Source: Anaerosolibacter sp.
GTDB taxonomy: Bacteria; Bacillota; Clostridia; Peptostreptococcales; Thermotaleaceae
Direction: 5' to 3'
DNA length: 64,000 nucleotides
Assembly: GCF_029240175.1 (NCBI RefSeq)
Contig: NZ_JARBTM010000002.1
Span: 146,233 to 210,232, forward strand
Shown: piece by piece, positions 1 to 8,261 of the stretch
How positions within the stretch are numbered: position 1 is the stretch's first letter
Layout: every line of letters starts with the position of its first letter
Translations under genes and position numbers: made by a program
The notes under the pieces: model-generated
What the model was told of the DNA's origin: nothing
Database searches by the model: none
The model's input: the letters and a program-made list of their open reading frames with translations, nothing else

Positions 1-303
1 GAAGATATCTGCTTAGGCTGCGGCGTGTGCGTCCGAGCTTGCCCAACAAAAGCCTTAGGTTTAGTTTCTCGAAAAGAGAGGGTCATTACGCCTGTCAATT
101 CAACCCACCGGGTCGTCATGATGGCTATTGAAAGGGGTATGCTCCAAGAACTTATTTTTGACAATCAAGCTTTTGCCAGTCATCGTGCCATGGCTGCTAT
201 TCTATCTGGAATTTTGAAACTACCACCGATCAAACAAGCCCTGGCAAGCAAACAGATGAAATCTAGATATCTCGAGGCACTGATAACACGATTTAAGGTA
301 TAA
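1..303 (+). CDS. 4Fe-4S ferredoxin-domain protein, C-terminal part
   Basis: The reading frame is open from base 1, so the gene begins upstream of the window and only the last 100 residues are seen. The visible part starts with a ferredoxin-type motif, CLGCGVCVRACP (C-x2-C-x2-C-x3-C-P), which binds a [4Fe-4S] cluster. About 85 residues without further cysteines follow, ending in a basic tail. This could be the end of a ferredoxin-domain oxidoreductase or of a QueG-like protein. The family cannot be fixed from this fragment. A strong hairpin terminator follows four bases after the stop. Confidence 0.75.
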   Translation, partial: EDICLGCGVCVRACPTKALGLVSRKERVITPVNSTHRVVMMAIERGMLQELIFDNQAFASHRAMAAILSGILKLPPIKQALASKQMKSRYLEALITRFKV

Positions 304-306
304 GAA

Positions 307-340
307 CAAAGAGCAGATAAAAAATGATCTGCTCTTTGTT
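307..340. terminator. bidirectional rho-independent terminator
   Basis: A 12-bp perfect inverted repeat (CAAAGAGCAGAT / ATCTGCTCTTTG) encloses an A-rich loop. It lies between the ferredoxin-like gene on the plus strand and the converging small gene on the minus strand, so it could serve both. Confidence 0.75.
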
Positions 341-358
341 GGGTGTATAGATTTTACC

Positions 359-751
359 CTAGAAAAAGAAAGGTCTACGCCATATTGCAGCTAGTGTTAA
401 GAACCATAACAGCAAGCTGGAACCACCCCAGAATTGTGTTTCAACCTCTGCTTGCTGAGATGGTCTAGATATTCTAGTTTCAGCAGTCAATATATTTTTT
501 ACCATCTCAATTCTTTGTTTATGGTCATCTGTTACAAAACCCTCCATAGTAGATAAGGCATCCAGATTTTTTATATGCTGCGAAAGCACTTCCTGAGAAA
601 CCGTACCCTTTACCCTATACATTTCCCTCAAAATATATTTATCAGGGACATTACCATATTGCTCAAGAAATTTATTATACTCTTCCAATTTATCATTGGG
701 GAGCATCACAAGATCCAAGGTATAGGCATTTTGATTGTTTTTCATCGTCAC
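359..751 (-). CDS. small protein with C-terminal hydrophobic segment
   Basis: A 130-residue protein of unknown function. It starts at GTG 751 behind a GGGGGT ribosome binding site; an ATG two codons on is the alternative. Residues 1-100 are polar and probably helical. The last 25 residues hold a Trp/Leu-rich hydrophobic segment (SLLLWFLTLAAIW) ending in RRPFFF. The hydrophobic block resembles those of the next two small genes, which suggests a related surface or spore-associated group. That link is inferred only from composition and proximity. No family was recognised. Confidence 0.6.
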   Translation of the reverse strand: MTMKNNQNAYTLDLVMLPNDKLEEYNKFLEQYGNVPDKYILREMYRVKGTVSQEVLSQHIKNLDALSTMEGFVTDDHKQRIEMVKNILTAETRISRPSQQAEVETQFWGGSSLLLWFLTLAAIWRRPFFF

Positions 752-849
752 TTACACCCCCTTTCGGTAGTTATCCTCTTGCGATAACATAATATGTCTT
801 GTGGACCAAAAGGTTACAGACAAGTTGTTAAAAGAAAAGAGCAGCATCT

Positions 850-1050
850 TCATGTAGACACTGCCCATTGGGAGGATAATATATGTAAGGAGCTGTCATT
901 TCCGAAGAAACCGCCTCCAGTTCCACAGCCTACTCCGCCAAATAAACCGCCTCCAAATAATACAACGAGGAGTAGGAAGAAGAACAACAAGCTATCATTT
1001 TTGCCGCCAAACAAACCGCAGCCACATTTCTTTTCAACTGTGCCTGACAT
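850..1050 (-). CDS. Gly/Phe-rich small hydrophobic protein
   Basis: A 66-residue protein with an excellent ribosome binding site (AAAAGGAGG, 7 nt before the ATG at 1050). It has a short Cys/Gly N-terminus (KKCGCGLFGG), a very hydrophobic block (SLLFFFLLLVVLFGGG) and a glycine-rich tail. The pattern 'glycine-rich plus short FLLVVLF membrane segment' recalls small spore-coat proteins of the YjcZ type, but there is no clear sequence match. A longer plus-strand frame over the same DNA is a low-complexity shadow. It lies 98 bp upstream of the 130-residue gene on the same strand. Confidence 0.65.
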   Translation of the reverse strand: MSGTVEKKCGCGLFGGKNDSLLFFFLLLVVLFGGGLFGGVGCGTGGGFFGNDSSLHILSSQWAVST

Positions 1051-1298
1051 ATGGGAACCTCCTTTTAATCTTCCAAATGTTTTCTTATCATTCGCCTACT
1101 TTAGAATATGTGGCTCTTTGAATACCTGTTACAAAAATCATAGGAGAAAGGAAATATCCTATAATAAAATCTAAAAAAAATTTTATATATGGGCGAAAAG
1201 GGGTCACCCAATTGAAATCACTTAAATACTATATAGTGTAGAGATTTAATGGATAGGAAAGATTTTGAAATCAGTATACCTTAAGGAGGTAATAGAAA

Positions 1299-1460
1299 AT
1301 GAGTAAAGATCATCAGCTTCCAGCCGTTTCTGTAGCAGAAGCCCAAAGCGTTCAGAAGGAAATATTTCCAGGAATAGGGTTTGATACCCTTATTTGGATC
1401 GCCGTGCTTTTCTTTCTCTTTGGAGGAACGAGTATCTTTGGTTTAGGGACAAAAGAATAA
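1299..1460 (+). CDS. 53-residue membrane-associated small protein
   Basis: ATG at 1299 follows a perfect AAGGAGGT site at 1283-1290, and the frame runs 53 codons to TAA. The product has a polar N-terminal half and a hydrophobic segment, FDTLIWIAVLFFLFGG, near the C-terminus, so one membrane helix is expected. It is divergent from the two minus-strand small hydrophobic genes and shares their style of hydrophobic block. The function is unknown; a spore-envelope role is only a guess. Confidence 0.65.
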   Translation: MSKDHQLPAVSVAEAQSVQKEIFPGIGFDTLIWIAVLFFLFGGTSIFGLGTKE

Positions 1461-1508
1461 AAAGCATAAAAAAAGGAATTGAGAAGATAATGTTGAATTA
1501 AAATCATT

Positions 1509-1545
1509 AAAGGCTGATGAATATATCGGCCTTATTTTGTGTTTA
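1509..1545 (+). terminator. rho-independent terminator
   Basis: AAGGCTGAT and ATCGGCCTT form a 9-bp stem with one G-T pair, followed by TATTTTGTGTTT. It ends the transcript of the 53-residue gene. Confidence 0.65.
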
Positions 1546-1606
1546 TGTTTGTAATGAAAGAATAATATAATGGGTGATTTCCATTGCTGAAAATAGCATA
1601 TTTCTA

Positions 1607-1615
1607 TGATATAAT
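1607..1615 (+). promoter_or_regulatory. extended -10 promoter candidate for ylxW-ylxX-sbp
   Basis: The sequence TGATATAAT is a good extended -10 box. No convincing -35 hexamer is present at 16-18 bp. It lies about 140 bp before the ylxW start, leaving a leader of moderate length in which nothing else was recognised. Confidence 0.45.
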
Positions 1616-1754
1616 ACTTATGTTTAAAGAAATATACAAAATCTTGTAAAAATGCAAGACTAGCTAAGAAAATGGAAATACTGCTTTAGACGGATGATTA
1701 TATAAAAAATACAATCCCTGTGGGGGATGAAAATGATAAAGTAGGTGATGAACA

Positions 1755-2486
1755 ATGAAAGGGATAAGGGCACAGGTTGCAGTAGGTATCGTTTGTGTTG
1801 TACTTGGGCTTTCTTTGACTTTGCAATTTAGGAGCGTACAGGCTAATTATAATGGGGCTGCACCTACTCAAACAGCAAAGGAGTTGGCGGAAGAATTAAA
1901 AAGAGTAAGGGAGGAAAAACAGAAGCTGCAGGGTGAGATTAATGATATCGAAGATCAGATTAAGGAAATTGAAGAGGCAGAGTCAACACAAGAAGCCCTA
2001 GCGAAACAGATAAGAAGCGAAATCGAGAAATATAAAGTGATTTCAGGATTCAAGACAGTTAAAGGAACTGGTGTGGTTATAGTGATCGATGATCCTCCCC
2101 CTGATCCAGAGTTTCCTACGGACAGAAGTGTTATCATGGATCGGTATGAACGATTATTAGAAGTGGTAAATAGATTAAACGATGCAGGTGCAGAAGCGAT
2201 TTCTATCAATGAGCAGAGAATCATTTCTAGAACAGAAATAAGCTTGGCAGGAAACAATATTAATATTAATGCAATTCCAACGGCACCGCCATTTATTATT
2301 AAAGCGATTGGAAACCCAGAAGATTTAGAGGCTGCGTTAAATATTCGTTACGGTATCGTATGGCAGATGAAGGAGAAGGATGGTCTGCAGGTTGCGGTGA
2401 AAAAGCAGGATGAAGTCATAATTTCTGGATATAACGGTACAATAAAGTATCGTTTTGCTAAACCTATAGAAGACAACCAACAGTAG
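1755..2486 (+). CDS. ylxW: DUF881 protein, YlxW-like
   Basis: A 243-residue protein of the DUF881 family. Residues 5-30 form a signal/anchor helix. Residues 40-85 are strongly coiled coil (repeated Glu/Lys/Gln heptads). The remainder is the alpha/beta DUF881 domain, containing VIVIDDPPP, 'EAISINEQRI' and 'FIIKAIGNPEDLEAAL'. Members of this family lie beside the division genes ftsA/ftsZ in many Firmicutes. The start ATG follows a GTAGGTGATGAAC region. The gene is 13 bp upstream of a paralogue and forms a three-gene operon with it and sbp. The exact function is unknown; a link to the cell envelope or division is inferred from genomic context in other species. Confidence 0.85.
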   Translation: MKGIRAQVAVGIVCVVLGLSLTLQFRSVQANYNGAAPTQTAKELAEELKRVREEKQKLQGEINDIEDQIKEIEEAESTQEALAKQIRSEIEKYKVISGFKTVKGTGVVIVIDDPPPDPEFPTDRSVIMDRYERLLEVVNRLNDAGAEAISINEQRIISRTEISLAGNNININAIPTAPPFIIKAIGNPEDLEAALNIRYGIVWQMKEKDGLQVAVKKQDEVIISGYNGTIKYRFAKPIEDNQQ

Positions 2487-2499
2487 TTGAGGTGATAGA

Positions 2500-3225
2500 A
2501 TGAGATTTAGTCGATGGAAGTTTAACATACTGCTGTTTGCTATACTAATCGGTTTTGCGATTTCCCTTCAAGTGAAGAATGTGAAGGGGGAGTATCAATA
2601 TGTGCCTTTAAAAGTAATTCATGACTATAAGGTATCTATTGAAAGCGAGGAAAAAGAGCTTGAGAATCTTCACAGAATTGTTTTAGACAAGAAAAAACAA
2701 ATCCAAGAATATGAAAGAATAAAGGAAGAAGGCGGAGATATCGAAGATGCTATGCTCCGGGAATTGAATGAGCAAAAACTGATTGCTGGTTTTGTAGATG
2801 TGGAAGGTCCAGGTGTTATATTGGTCTTAAATGATGGCACCAGGGAATTATATGAAGGAGAAGACCCAAATGCCGTGCTTGTCCATGATATTGACGTGCT
2901 GACCTTGGTGAATGATTTAAAAGAGGCTGGTGCTGAAGCGCTATCCATCAATGGACAAAGGGTGTTATCCACTTCCGAAATGACCTGTGCGGGGTATACC
3001 ATTCGCATCAACAATCAAGTGTTTGCGCAGCCGTTTATTATTAAGGCAATTGGAGATCCTAAAACATTAGAAGCAGCTTTGAAGGCTCCTGATAGTTATG
3101 CTCAAATTCTCAAGGAGTTTTATGGCCTATATCTTGAAGTCAATACAGTACTGAATATGAAGATAGACAAATTTTCTGAGGATATTAATCATATTTATCT
3201 CACAGAAGTTAAAGAAGGTGCTTAA
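2500..3225 (+). CDS. ylxX: DUF881 protein, YlxX-like
   Basis: A 241-residue paralogue of the preceding gene. It has an N-terminal membrane anchor (residues 6-25), a coiled coil (residues 45-85) and the DUF881 domain with matching motifs (GPGVILVLNDGT, 'EALSINGQRV', 'PFIIKAIGDPKTLEAAL'). Start ATG 2500 is preceded by TTGAGGTGATAGA. The stop codon overlaps the GTG start of sbp, so the two are probably translationally coupled. In Bacillus the order ylxW-ylxX-sbp precedes ftsA-ftsZ; here the trio stands without division genes downstream. Confidence 0.85.
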   Translation: MRFSRWKFNILLFAILIGFAISLQVKNVKGEYQYVPLKVIHDYKVSIESEEKELENLHRIVLDKKKQIQEYERIKEEGGDIEDAMLRELNEQKLIAGFVDVEGPGVILVLNDGTRELYEGEDPNAVLVHDIDVLTLVNDLKEAGAEALSINGQRVLSTSEMTCAGYTIRINNQVFAQPFIIKAIGDPKTLEAALKAPDSYAQILKEFYGLYLEVNTVLNMKIDKFSEDINHIYLTEVKEGA

Positions 3226-3568
3226 GTTGCTTATTATTTTCATTGGATTAATTCTAGGTGTAGTCCTTGGCATGTATTTGCCAATTACGTATTCAACCTC
3301 TTACTCGTTGTATATGTCTGTGGCCATATTGGCAGCGTTGGATTCTGTATTTGGGGCCATTAGATCTCATATGGAGAAAAAATTTAACACTGCCATATTT
3401 GTCTCAGGTTTCTTTGGCAATGCTATATTGGCTGGGTTCCTGGCTTATATTGGAGATCGACTAGGTGTACCGTTATATTATGCGGCAATCTTTGCCTTCG
3501 GTGATCGGCTATTTCAAAATTTTGCCATTATTCGAAGGGATCTTATTGATCGATTTACCCATAAGTAA
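3218..3568 (+). CDS. sbp: small basic protein Sbp (DUF1290)
   Basis: A 116-residue integral membrane protein that starts at GTG and overlaps ylxX by 8 bp. Three to four hydrophobic helices are visible (residues 2-22, 27-45, 58-78, 86-105), with the family-typical stretch 'DSVFGAIRSHMEKKF' after the second helix and 'FGDRLFQNFAIIRRDLI' at the end. Sbp is a conserved Firmicute membrane protein of unknown biochemical role, normally in the division cluster. Confidence 0.88.
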   Translation: MLKLLIIFIGLILGVVLGMYLPITYSTSYSLYMSVAILAALDSVFGAIRSHMEKKFNTAIFVSGFFGNAILAGFLAYIGDRLGVPLYYAAIFAFGDRLFQNFAIIRRDLIDRFTHK

Positions 3569-3611
3569 CATTCTAATATGAGCATCTAGCTTAGGTATTA
3601 TGGGGTGAATA

Positions 3612-3640
3612 TTGTAATAAAAAACAGTATATGATATAGT
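3612..3640 (+). promoter_or_regulatory. promoter before the Mn2+ riboswitch
   Basis: TTGTAA (3612-3617) and TATAGT (3635-3640) are separated by 17 bp, with an extended TG one base before the -10 box. Transcription would start just upstream of the riboswitch aptamer. Confidence 0.6.
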
Positions 3641-3644
3641 AGTA

Positions 3645-3748
3645 ATTGGAAAAGCAGTGCTAAAAGGGAGTAGCTGTGGCCCATGGGCCATAAATAGGAT
3701 CAACATACTGGTGATAAACCTGGTCCTATTTGCTTCAGAACGTGTTTC
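3645..3748 (+). promoter_or_regulatory. yybP-ykoY (manganese) riboswitch
   Basis: The leader holds the two sequence signatures of this aptamer class. The first loop is AAAGGGAGTAGC (3663-3674). The second, CAACATACTGG, lies about 30 bases later and is separated from the first by the hairpin GTGGCCCATGGGCCAT. These aptamers bind Mn2+ and typically sit upstream of UPF0016, MntP, TerC or P-type ATPase genes. The next gene is a UPF0016 transporter, which agrees. The long hairpin directly downstream is a candidate expression platform. The assignment is by eye, without a covariance search. Confidence 0.75.
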
Positions 3749-3750
3749 TA

Positions 3751-3820
3751 AAGGGGCGAGACTTTTGGCTTAATAAAGCTATTTTATAATAGTTTTATTA
3801 AGTTGAAGGTTTCGCCCTTA
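3751..3820 (+). terminator. long hairpin, candidate riboswitch expression platform
   Basis: A roughly 33-bp imperfect inverted repeat runs from AAGGGGCGAGACTT to AAGGTTTCGCCCTT, with CTTAATAAA/TTTATTAAG near the loop. The T-run after it is weak, so it may be a palindromic repeat instead. Its position directly after the aptamer supports a regulatory role. Confidence 0.45.
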
Positions 3821-3889
3821 ATTTATTCAATCCGTTCATAGACTGCGTGGAATAGATTTTTACATACTCAGTAGGGTTGTACATTTTTG

Positions 3890-3944
3890 GTTAGCAGATA
3901 GCGGTTAGCTGTATAGAAAAAACTGCTAACTGCTAACGGCTAAC
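3890..3944. repeat. GTTAGC-repeat hairpin
   Basis: Three GTTAGC-like hexamers on the left arm (3890-3909) are matched by three GCTAAC hexamers on the right arm (3925-3944), giving 17 of 20 paired positions around a 15-nt loop. It lies between the riboswitch and the UPF0016 gene. It is probably a dispersed palindromic repeat; a role in the leader is possible. Confidence 0.6.
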
Positions 3945-4029
3945 ATGATTCTGAAAATACTATAGAAGCAGTGAAAGAACTTTGCTACACAAAATAGTGA
4001 TATGCAATTTATAGAGGGAGGTATCCATA

Positions 4030-5160
4030 ATGGTTCAGGAATTTATTCGTTCTCTATTTTTAATTTTTATGGCTGAAATGGGTGACAAGACCCAGATACT
4101 GGCTATGGCTTTTGCTACCCAGTATAAGGTGAAGAAGGTACTATTGGGTGTCTTTCTAGGATCTCTATTAAATCATGGCATTGCAGTAGCCGTGGGTTCT
4201 TATTTATCCAATATAATCCCTATCAACACGATACAGATTGTTGCAGGCATTTCCTTTATTGGGTTTGCCCTATGGACATTGAAAAATGATAAAGACGATG
4301 ATGAAGAGGATCAGGGTAAAAGAAATTTGGGGCCGGTTTTTACTGTAGCTATGGCATTTTTCATTGGGGAACTTGGAGATAAGACTCAGTTGACTGCTAT
4401 TACCCTATCAGTAGATGCAGTATATCCAGTTTTTATTTTGATGGGGACTGTTGCAGGAATGATCCTAACTAGTGGAATAGGTATTTATGTAGGAAGTAAG
4501 ATTGGAGACCGTATCCCAGAATTTACAATTAAAATTGCATCAGCATCGATTTTCATGTTTTTTGGTATAACAAAGCTGTACAACACACTACCATCGACTT
4601 ATCTTCAGCCTACATACATGGGAGGATTCTTCATAATTATTGGTATCAGTGTCTTTGTCTTACTAAAACCTGCTTTAGAAGCAAAAAAGAGAGGCGAGCT
4701 AACACCTTTCAGAGAGGCTGCTCTTACCTTGTATGAATATACGCACCAAATCAAAGGGGCTGTAGATGAAATATGTTTAGGAGAAGGGCAGTGTGGCAAG
4801 TGTCAAGGACAAAGCTGCATTATTGGACATACCAAGATATTGCTTCATCAGGCCGTGGAAAGCGGAAAGTTTCATAAAGTAGGAGAATGGCAGGGTTTTT
4901 CTGAAAGCTTAGAAAAGAACTTCGAGGAAGGTAAAGTAATTGAAAGCCTAAGTCTCACTTTGGCAGCTTTGACCCAGCATCCTTCTCAGGAAGAGACCGT
5001 CTTTATACATACGGTGAGGCAAGCTTTAGAGATGATACTGTTCAAGGAAAAATTGCCTTACGATGATAATTTGGATAGGTACTTTGAAGATTTAAAAAAG
5101 AGGGGAACGAAGGTAGCGCAAAAGATCATTCGGAGGGTAGAAGAGCTGACGTCAGCATAA
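4030..5160 (+). CDS. UPF0016/Gdt1-family cation (Mn2+) transporter with extra C-terminal domain
   Basis: A 376-residue protein. Residues 1-215 are the UPF0016 (TMEM165/Gdt1/MneA) transporter: two homologous halves, each with the signature E-x-G-D-K-T-Q (AEMGDKTQIL near residue 15 and GELGDKTQLT near residue 115), joined by an acidic loop (KDDDEEDQGK). Family members export Mn2+ or Ca2+. The remaining 160 residues are unusual for the family and include a cysteine cluster, CLGEGQCGKCQGQSC (near residue 250), that could bind a metal. The ATG is preceded by AGGGAGGT. Mn2+-responsive expression is expected from the upstream riboswitch. Confidence 0.88.
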   Translation: MVQEFIRSLFLIFMAEMGDKTQILAMAFATQYKVKKVLLGVFLGSLLNHGIAVAVGSYLSNIIPINTIQIVAGISFIGFALWTLKNDKDDDEEDQGKRNLGPVFTVAMAFFIGELGDKTQLTAITLSVDAVYPVFILMGTVAGMILTSGIGIYVGSKIGDRIPEFTIKIASASIFMFFGITKLYNTLPSTYLQPTYMGGFFIIIGISVFVLLKPALEAKKRGELTPFREAALTLYEYTHQIKGAVDEICLGEGQCGKCQGQSCIIGHTKILLHQAVESGKFHKVGEWQGFSESLEKNFEEGKVIESLSLTLAALTQHPSQEETVFIHTVRQALEMILFKEKLPYDDNLDRYFEDLKKRGTKVAQKIIRRVEELTSA

Positions 5161-5294
5161 TGAGTGATTGTAGGGAATATAATATATTCTCAAAATAACT
5201 CTTTCAATTCCTTTTAGGAGTATGGTAAAGTAAAATAAACGGAAAAATATAATGCATTATGTATAAATATACGGATACAAGGAGGTATATTAAA

Positions 5295-6266
5295 ATGATG
5301 ATAGAAATGATAAAATGCCATGGTACGGGGAATGAGTTTGTACTCATCGATGAAATCAACCATGATTATGGTTTTACTGAAGAACAAAGGATCTCCCTTG
5401 CAAGGGAGATATGTGATCGTAAAGGGCCTATAGGTGCTGATGGCATCCTATTTGTTCTATCCAGTGAATGGGCAGATGGGAAAATGAGGATTTTCAACGC
5501 TGATGGATCAGAACCAGAAATGTGTGGCAATGGTTTAAGGTGTGTGGGAAGATATGTGATTGAGGTGGTAGGCAAGGATGTGGTTGAAATTGAGACCATG
5601 AAAGCCAGCTATGTGGTCAGAAAGGCAGAGGAAATCCATAATGGGATTACTACGATTCAGATTACCATCGAGACCGTTTCCTTTGATATCAATACACTGC
5701 CCATGAATGGGTCGAGAAAAGAGCACCTATTTGACAAGATTAAAGAACTATCTGAGACGTTGACGTTTAGTGCTTTAAGTATTTCCAATCCCCATGTGGT
5801 TGCTATCGTCGATCATATTGATGAGAAGGAATTGAGCATCGTAGGGGAGAAGGCCAACACTGATAGAACTGTTTTTCCTAAGGGTGTCAATGTAAACTTC
5901 GTGAAGATATTGGATGAACAAAGTATTTATGTAAAGACCTATGAGCGGGGGGTTGGTCTGACACAGTCCTGCGGTACGGGAATGACAGCATCCAGTATCA
6001 TCGTCTGTCGCAAAGATGAAAAAAGGTTTGACTCGGAGATTCGTATATTTAACGATGGTGGGATGATTAAGTGTATTGTTTCAAAAGATGAATTGGAGAA
6101 ATATAAGGTTGAATTTATTGGAAATGCCTCGTATATTTATAAAGGCAGAATTGAGTTCGACTTCAGCGGGAAGAAGCCATATCAGCTAGCTGATAAAGAA
6201 ATCTATGAGAAAGAGATTCAAGATTATGATGGATTCTTGACCTATGCAAAAAGTGTTTTAGCATAG
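5295..6266 (+). CDS. dapF: diaminopimelate epimerase
   Basis: DapF interconverts LL- and meso-diaminopimelate for lysine and peptidoglycan synthesis. Both catalytic cysteine motifs are present: FNADGSEPEMCGNGLRC around residue 75 and GVGLTQSCGTGMTAS around residue 225. An upstream in-frame ATG at 5259 exists, but AAGGAGG at 5279-5285 points to ATG 5295, giving 323 residues. That is about 40 more than usual, with the extra length at the C-terminus ('KGRIEFDFSGKKPYQLADKE' onward). No other lysine-pathway gene is adjacent. A good terminator follows. Confidence 0.93.
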   Translation: MMIEMIKCHGTGNEFVLIDEINHDYGFTEEQRISLAREICDRKGPIGADGILFVLSSEWADGKMRIFNADGSEPEMCGNGLRCVGRYVIEVVGKDVVEIETMKASYVVRKAEEIHNGITTIQITIETVSFDINTLPMNGSRKEHLFDKIKELSETLTFSALSISNPHVVAIVDHIDEKELSIVGEKANTDRTVFPKGVNVNFVKILDEQSIYVKTYERGVGLTQSCGTGMTASSIIVCRKDEKRFDSEIRIFNDGGMIKCIVSKDELEKYKVEFIGNASYIYKGRIEFDFSGKKPYQLADKEIYEKEIQDYDGFLTYAKSVLA

Positions 6267-6312
6267 ATTATCTTGGGTCATTTGATAATTGGACGAAGAA
6301 ACATGGGATTGT

Positions 6313-6345
6313 GGAGAGGACCTTAGTCTTCTCCTATTTTTATTT
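6313..6345 (+). terminator. rho-independent terminator of dapF
   Basis: GGAGAGGAC and GTCTTCTCC form a 9-bp stem with a 4-nt loop, followed by TATTTTTATTT. Confidence 0.7.
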
Positions 6346-6563
6346 GGTATCCTTGATTCATTAGGTTAAATGTTGCAACATGAAGAAATATCAAATAAAA
6401 TGCTAATAATGTAAATGAATAAAAGGATAAGATGATATAAGTATAGAATTTTAAAAGAGGGATTTCCCAATCAACGAGGATTAAATATGGCATACTTCTA
6501 TGCTTATGAAGTTTGGTGGTTACGGGTATAGATGCATCGGTGAAGAAAAGAGAGGGGTGCAGG

Positions 6564-7922
6564 ATGAACGAAAGAAGCTATAGATTGGAAAATGAAAAAA
6601 TGAGCAAGTTGTTGATGAATCTTTCATTACCAGCTACTATAGGAATGATCGTGAATGCTTTGTATAATATTGTGGATACCATCTTTATCGGACGAGGTGT
6701 AGGGTATCTGGCCATCGGGGGTCTAACCGTTGCATTCCCTATTCAAATGATGATAATGGCTGTTGCCCAGATGATTGGAATCGGCGCCGCATCGGCGATC
6801 TCTAGAAGCCTGGGTGCTAAGGATATTGAAAGAGCTGACCATGTGGCGGGAAATTCATTCTTGGCAGTGACGTTTTTGGGTATATTGATCTGTATTTTGG
6901 GGTCGATTTTTGTGGAACCATTGTTACGACTCTTCGGAGCCACGGATACCTTAATGCCCTATGGAAAGGAATATATTCAAGTAATCTTACTGGGAAGTAT
7001 ATACTTCCCCTTCGTGGTATCTGCCAATAACCTAATACGGGCGGAAGGCAATGCGAAGGCAGCCATGTTCTCAATGTTAATCGGCACCATATTGAATATA
7101 TTTTTAGATTACATTTTCATTTTTCCACTAGATATGGGCATTCGGGGGGCAGCCCTGGCTACCATTGTTTCTCAATTTGTTTCGTTAATTTATGTTTTGG
7201 TGTATATCTATGGGGGAAGTAGTACATTAAAGGTAAAGTTACACCACTTGAAGCCCGATAAGGGGATTATGATAGAGATGGTTACAGTTGGTTTTCCTGC
7301 TTTTGCCAGGCAGTTTTCAGGAAGTTTTGTGGCCATTGTTCTAAATAATTCGCTAGTGGCTTATGGCGGGGAATTGGCCATAGCTATATTTGGCGTGATT
7401 AATCGAGTGACCATGTTCTTATTTATGCCACTATTTGGGATCGTCCAAGGAATGCAGCCCATTGCAGGCTATAATTATGGTGCAAAGCGAATCGATCGCG
7501 TAAAGGAAGTATTAAAGCTGTCGATTCTTTATACCACGGTATTCGCCGCCTTTAGCACGATGATAGGCGAATTATTTCCAGGAGCTATCTTTGGGATGTT
7601 TGATGATGATCCACTGCTTATTGAAAAGGGTGTAACTGCCTTAAGAATTTCAATTGCTATGGTACCCATCATAGGGGTACAGATTGTAGGTGCTGCTTTA
7701 TTTCAATCTCTGGGGAAAGCCATGCCATCCCTGATATTATCACTGTTGAGACAAGTGTTTCTATTGATACCTCTGGTATTGATACTACCAAGGTTATTTG
7801 GGTTGGGACTTTTGGGTATATGGCTGTCCATTCCATTGGCAGATGTATTGTCTACTTTAATTACCATTGTCTTATTGAAGAGTGAAATGAAAAAAATCAA
7901 CTTACAGTTCCAGGTTGAATAA
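6564..7922 (+). CDS. MATE-family efflux transporter
   Basis: A 452-residue, twelve-helix membrane protein of the MatE family, a cation-coupled exporter of drugs or toxic metabolites. The two MATE halves are visible: residues 10-215 begin 'LLMNLSLPATIGMIVNALYNIVDTIFIGR', and the second half contains 'GMQPIAGYNYGAK'. ATG 6564 is preferred over an in-frame ATG at 6513 because GAGGGG lies 7 nt before it. It overlaps a small downstream frame by 8 bp. Substrate unknown. Confidence 0.9.
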   Translation: MNERSYRLENEKMSKLLMNLSLPATIGMIVNALYNIVDTIFIGRGVGYLAIGGLTVAFPIQMMIMAVAQMIGIGAASAISRSLGAKDIERADHVAGNSFLAVTFLGILICILGSIFVEPLLRLFGATDTLMPYGKEYIQVILLGSIYFPFVVSANNLIRAEGNAKAAMFSMLIGTILNIFLDYIFIFPLDMGIRGAALATIVSQFVSLIYVLVYIYGGSSTLKVKLHHLKPDKGIMIEMVTVGFPAFARQFSGSFVAIVLNNSLVAYGGELAIAIFGVINRVTMFLFMPLFGIVQGMQPIAGYNYGAKRIDRVKEVLKLSILYTTVFAAFSTMIGELFPGAIFGMFDDDPLLIEKGVTALRISIAMVPIIGVQIVGAALFQSLGKAMPSLILSLLRQVFLLIPLVLILPRLFGLGLLGIWLSIPLADVLSTLITIVLLKSEMKKINLQFQVE

Positions 7923-8247
7923 GAGGGACTCCAGATATTTAAAGGCTTTGATGAATGGAATGATTGGTAAAAAGGCGGTGACAGAAGTGGAGTTATGGCA
8001 GGAAATCATTGAAAGTGGAATAGCAAAGAACTATATAGAAGAATACCTGAGTACCTTGGGTGGTGAAAACTGTGGCAGCGGATTGTATAAGGGCAAGGAT
8101 TGGGAAATTCAAATCCAAGAAAAGGATGATCGATGCTTTGGAAAACTTTGCTTACCCGTGAACCTTGTGATTTTCAGAGGAGAAAAATCTACATGCCTGC
8201 AACTGGTAGATAGATTTCGACTAACCTTTCTATCAGCAGGAGGTTGA
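7915..8247 (+). CDS. small protein of unknown function
   Basis: Up to 110 residues from a TTG at 7915 that overlaps the MATE gene; an ATG at 7951 behind AAAGG would give 98 residues. It is Cys-containing (FGKLCLPVN), with no recognised domain and no membrane segment. Spacing suggests co-transcription with the MATE gene. Translation is plausible but not certain, since neither start has a strong ribosome binding site. Confidence 0.45.
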   Translation: MNKRDSRYLKALMNGMIGKKAVTEVELWQEIIESGIAKNYIEEYLSTLGGENCGSGLYKGKDWEIQIQEKDDRCFGKLCLPVNLVIFRGEKSTCLQLVDRFRLTFLSAGG

Positions 8248-8261
8248 TGGAAAATGGAAAA

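Noticed and set aside
794..1174. 126-codon plus-strand frame rich in Pro/Lys/Asn
   Set aside because: It is antisense to the 66-residue gene with the strong ribosome binding site, and its Pro-rich sequence is the complement of that gene's Gly-rich stretch.
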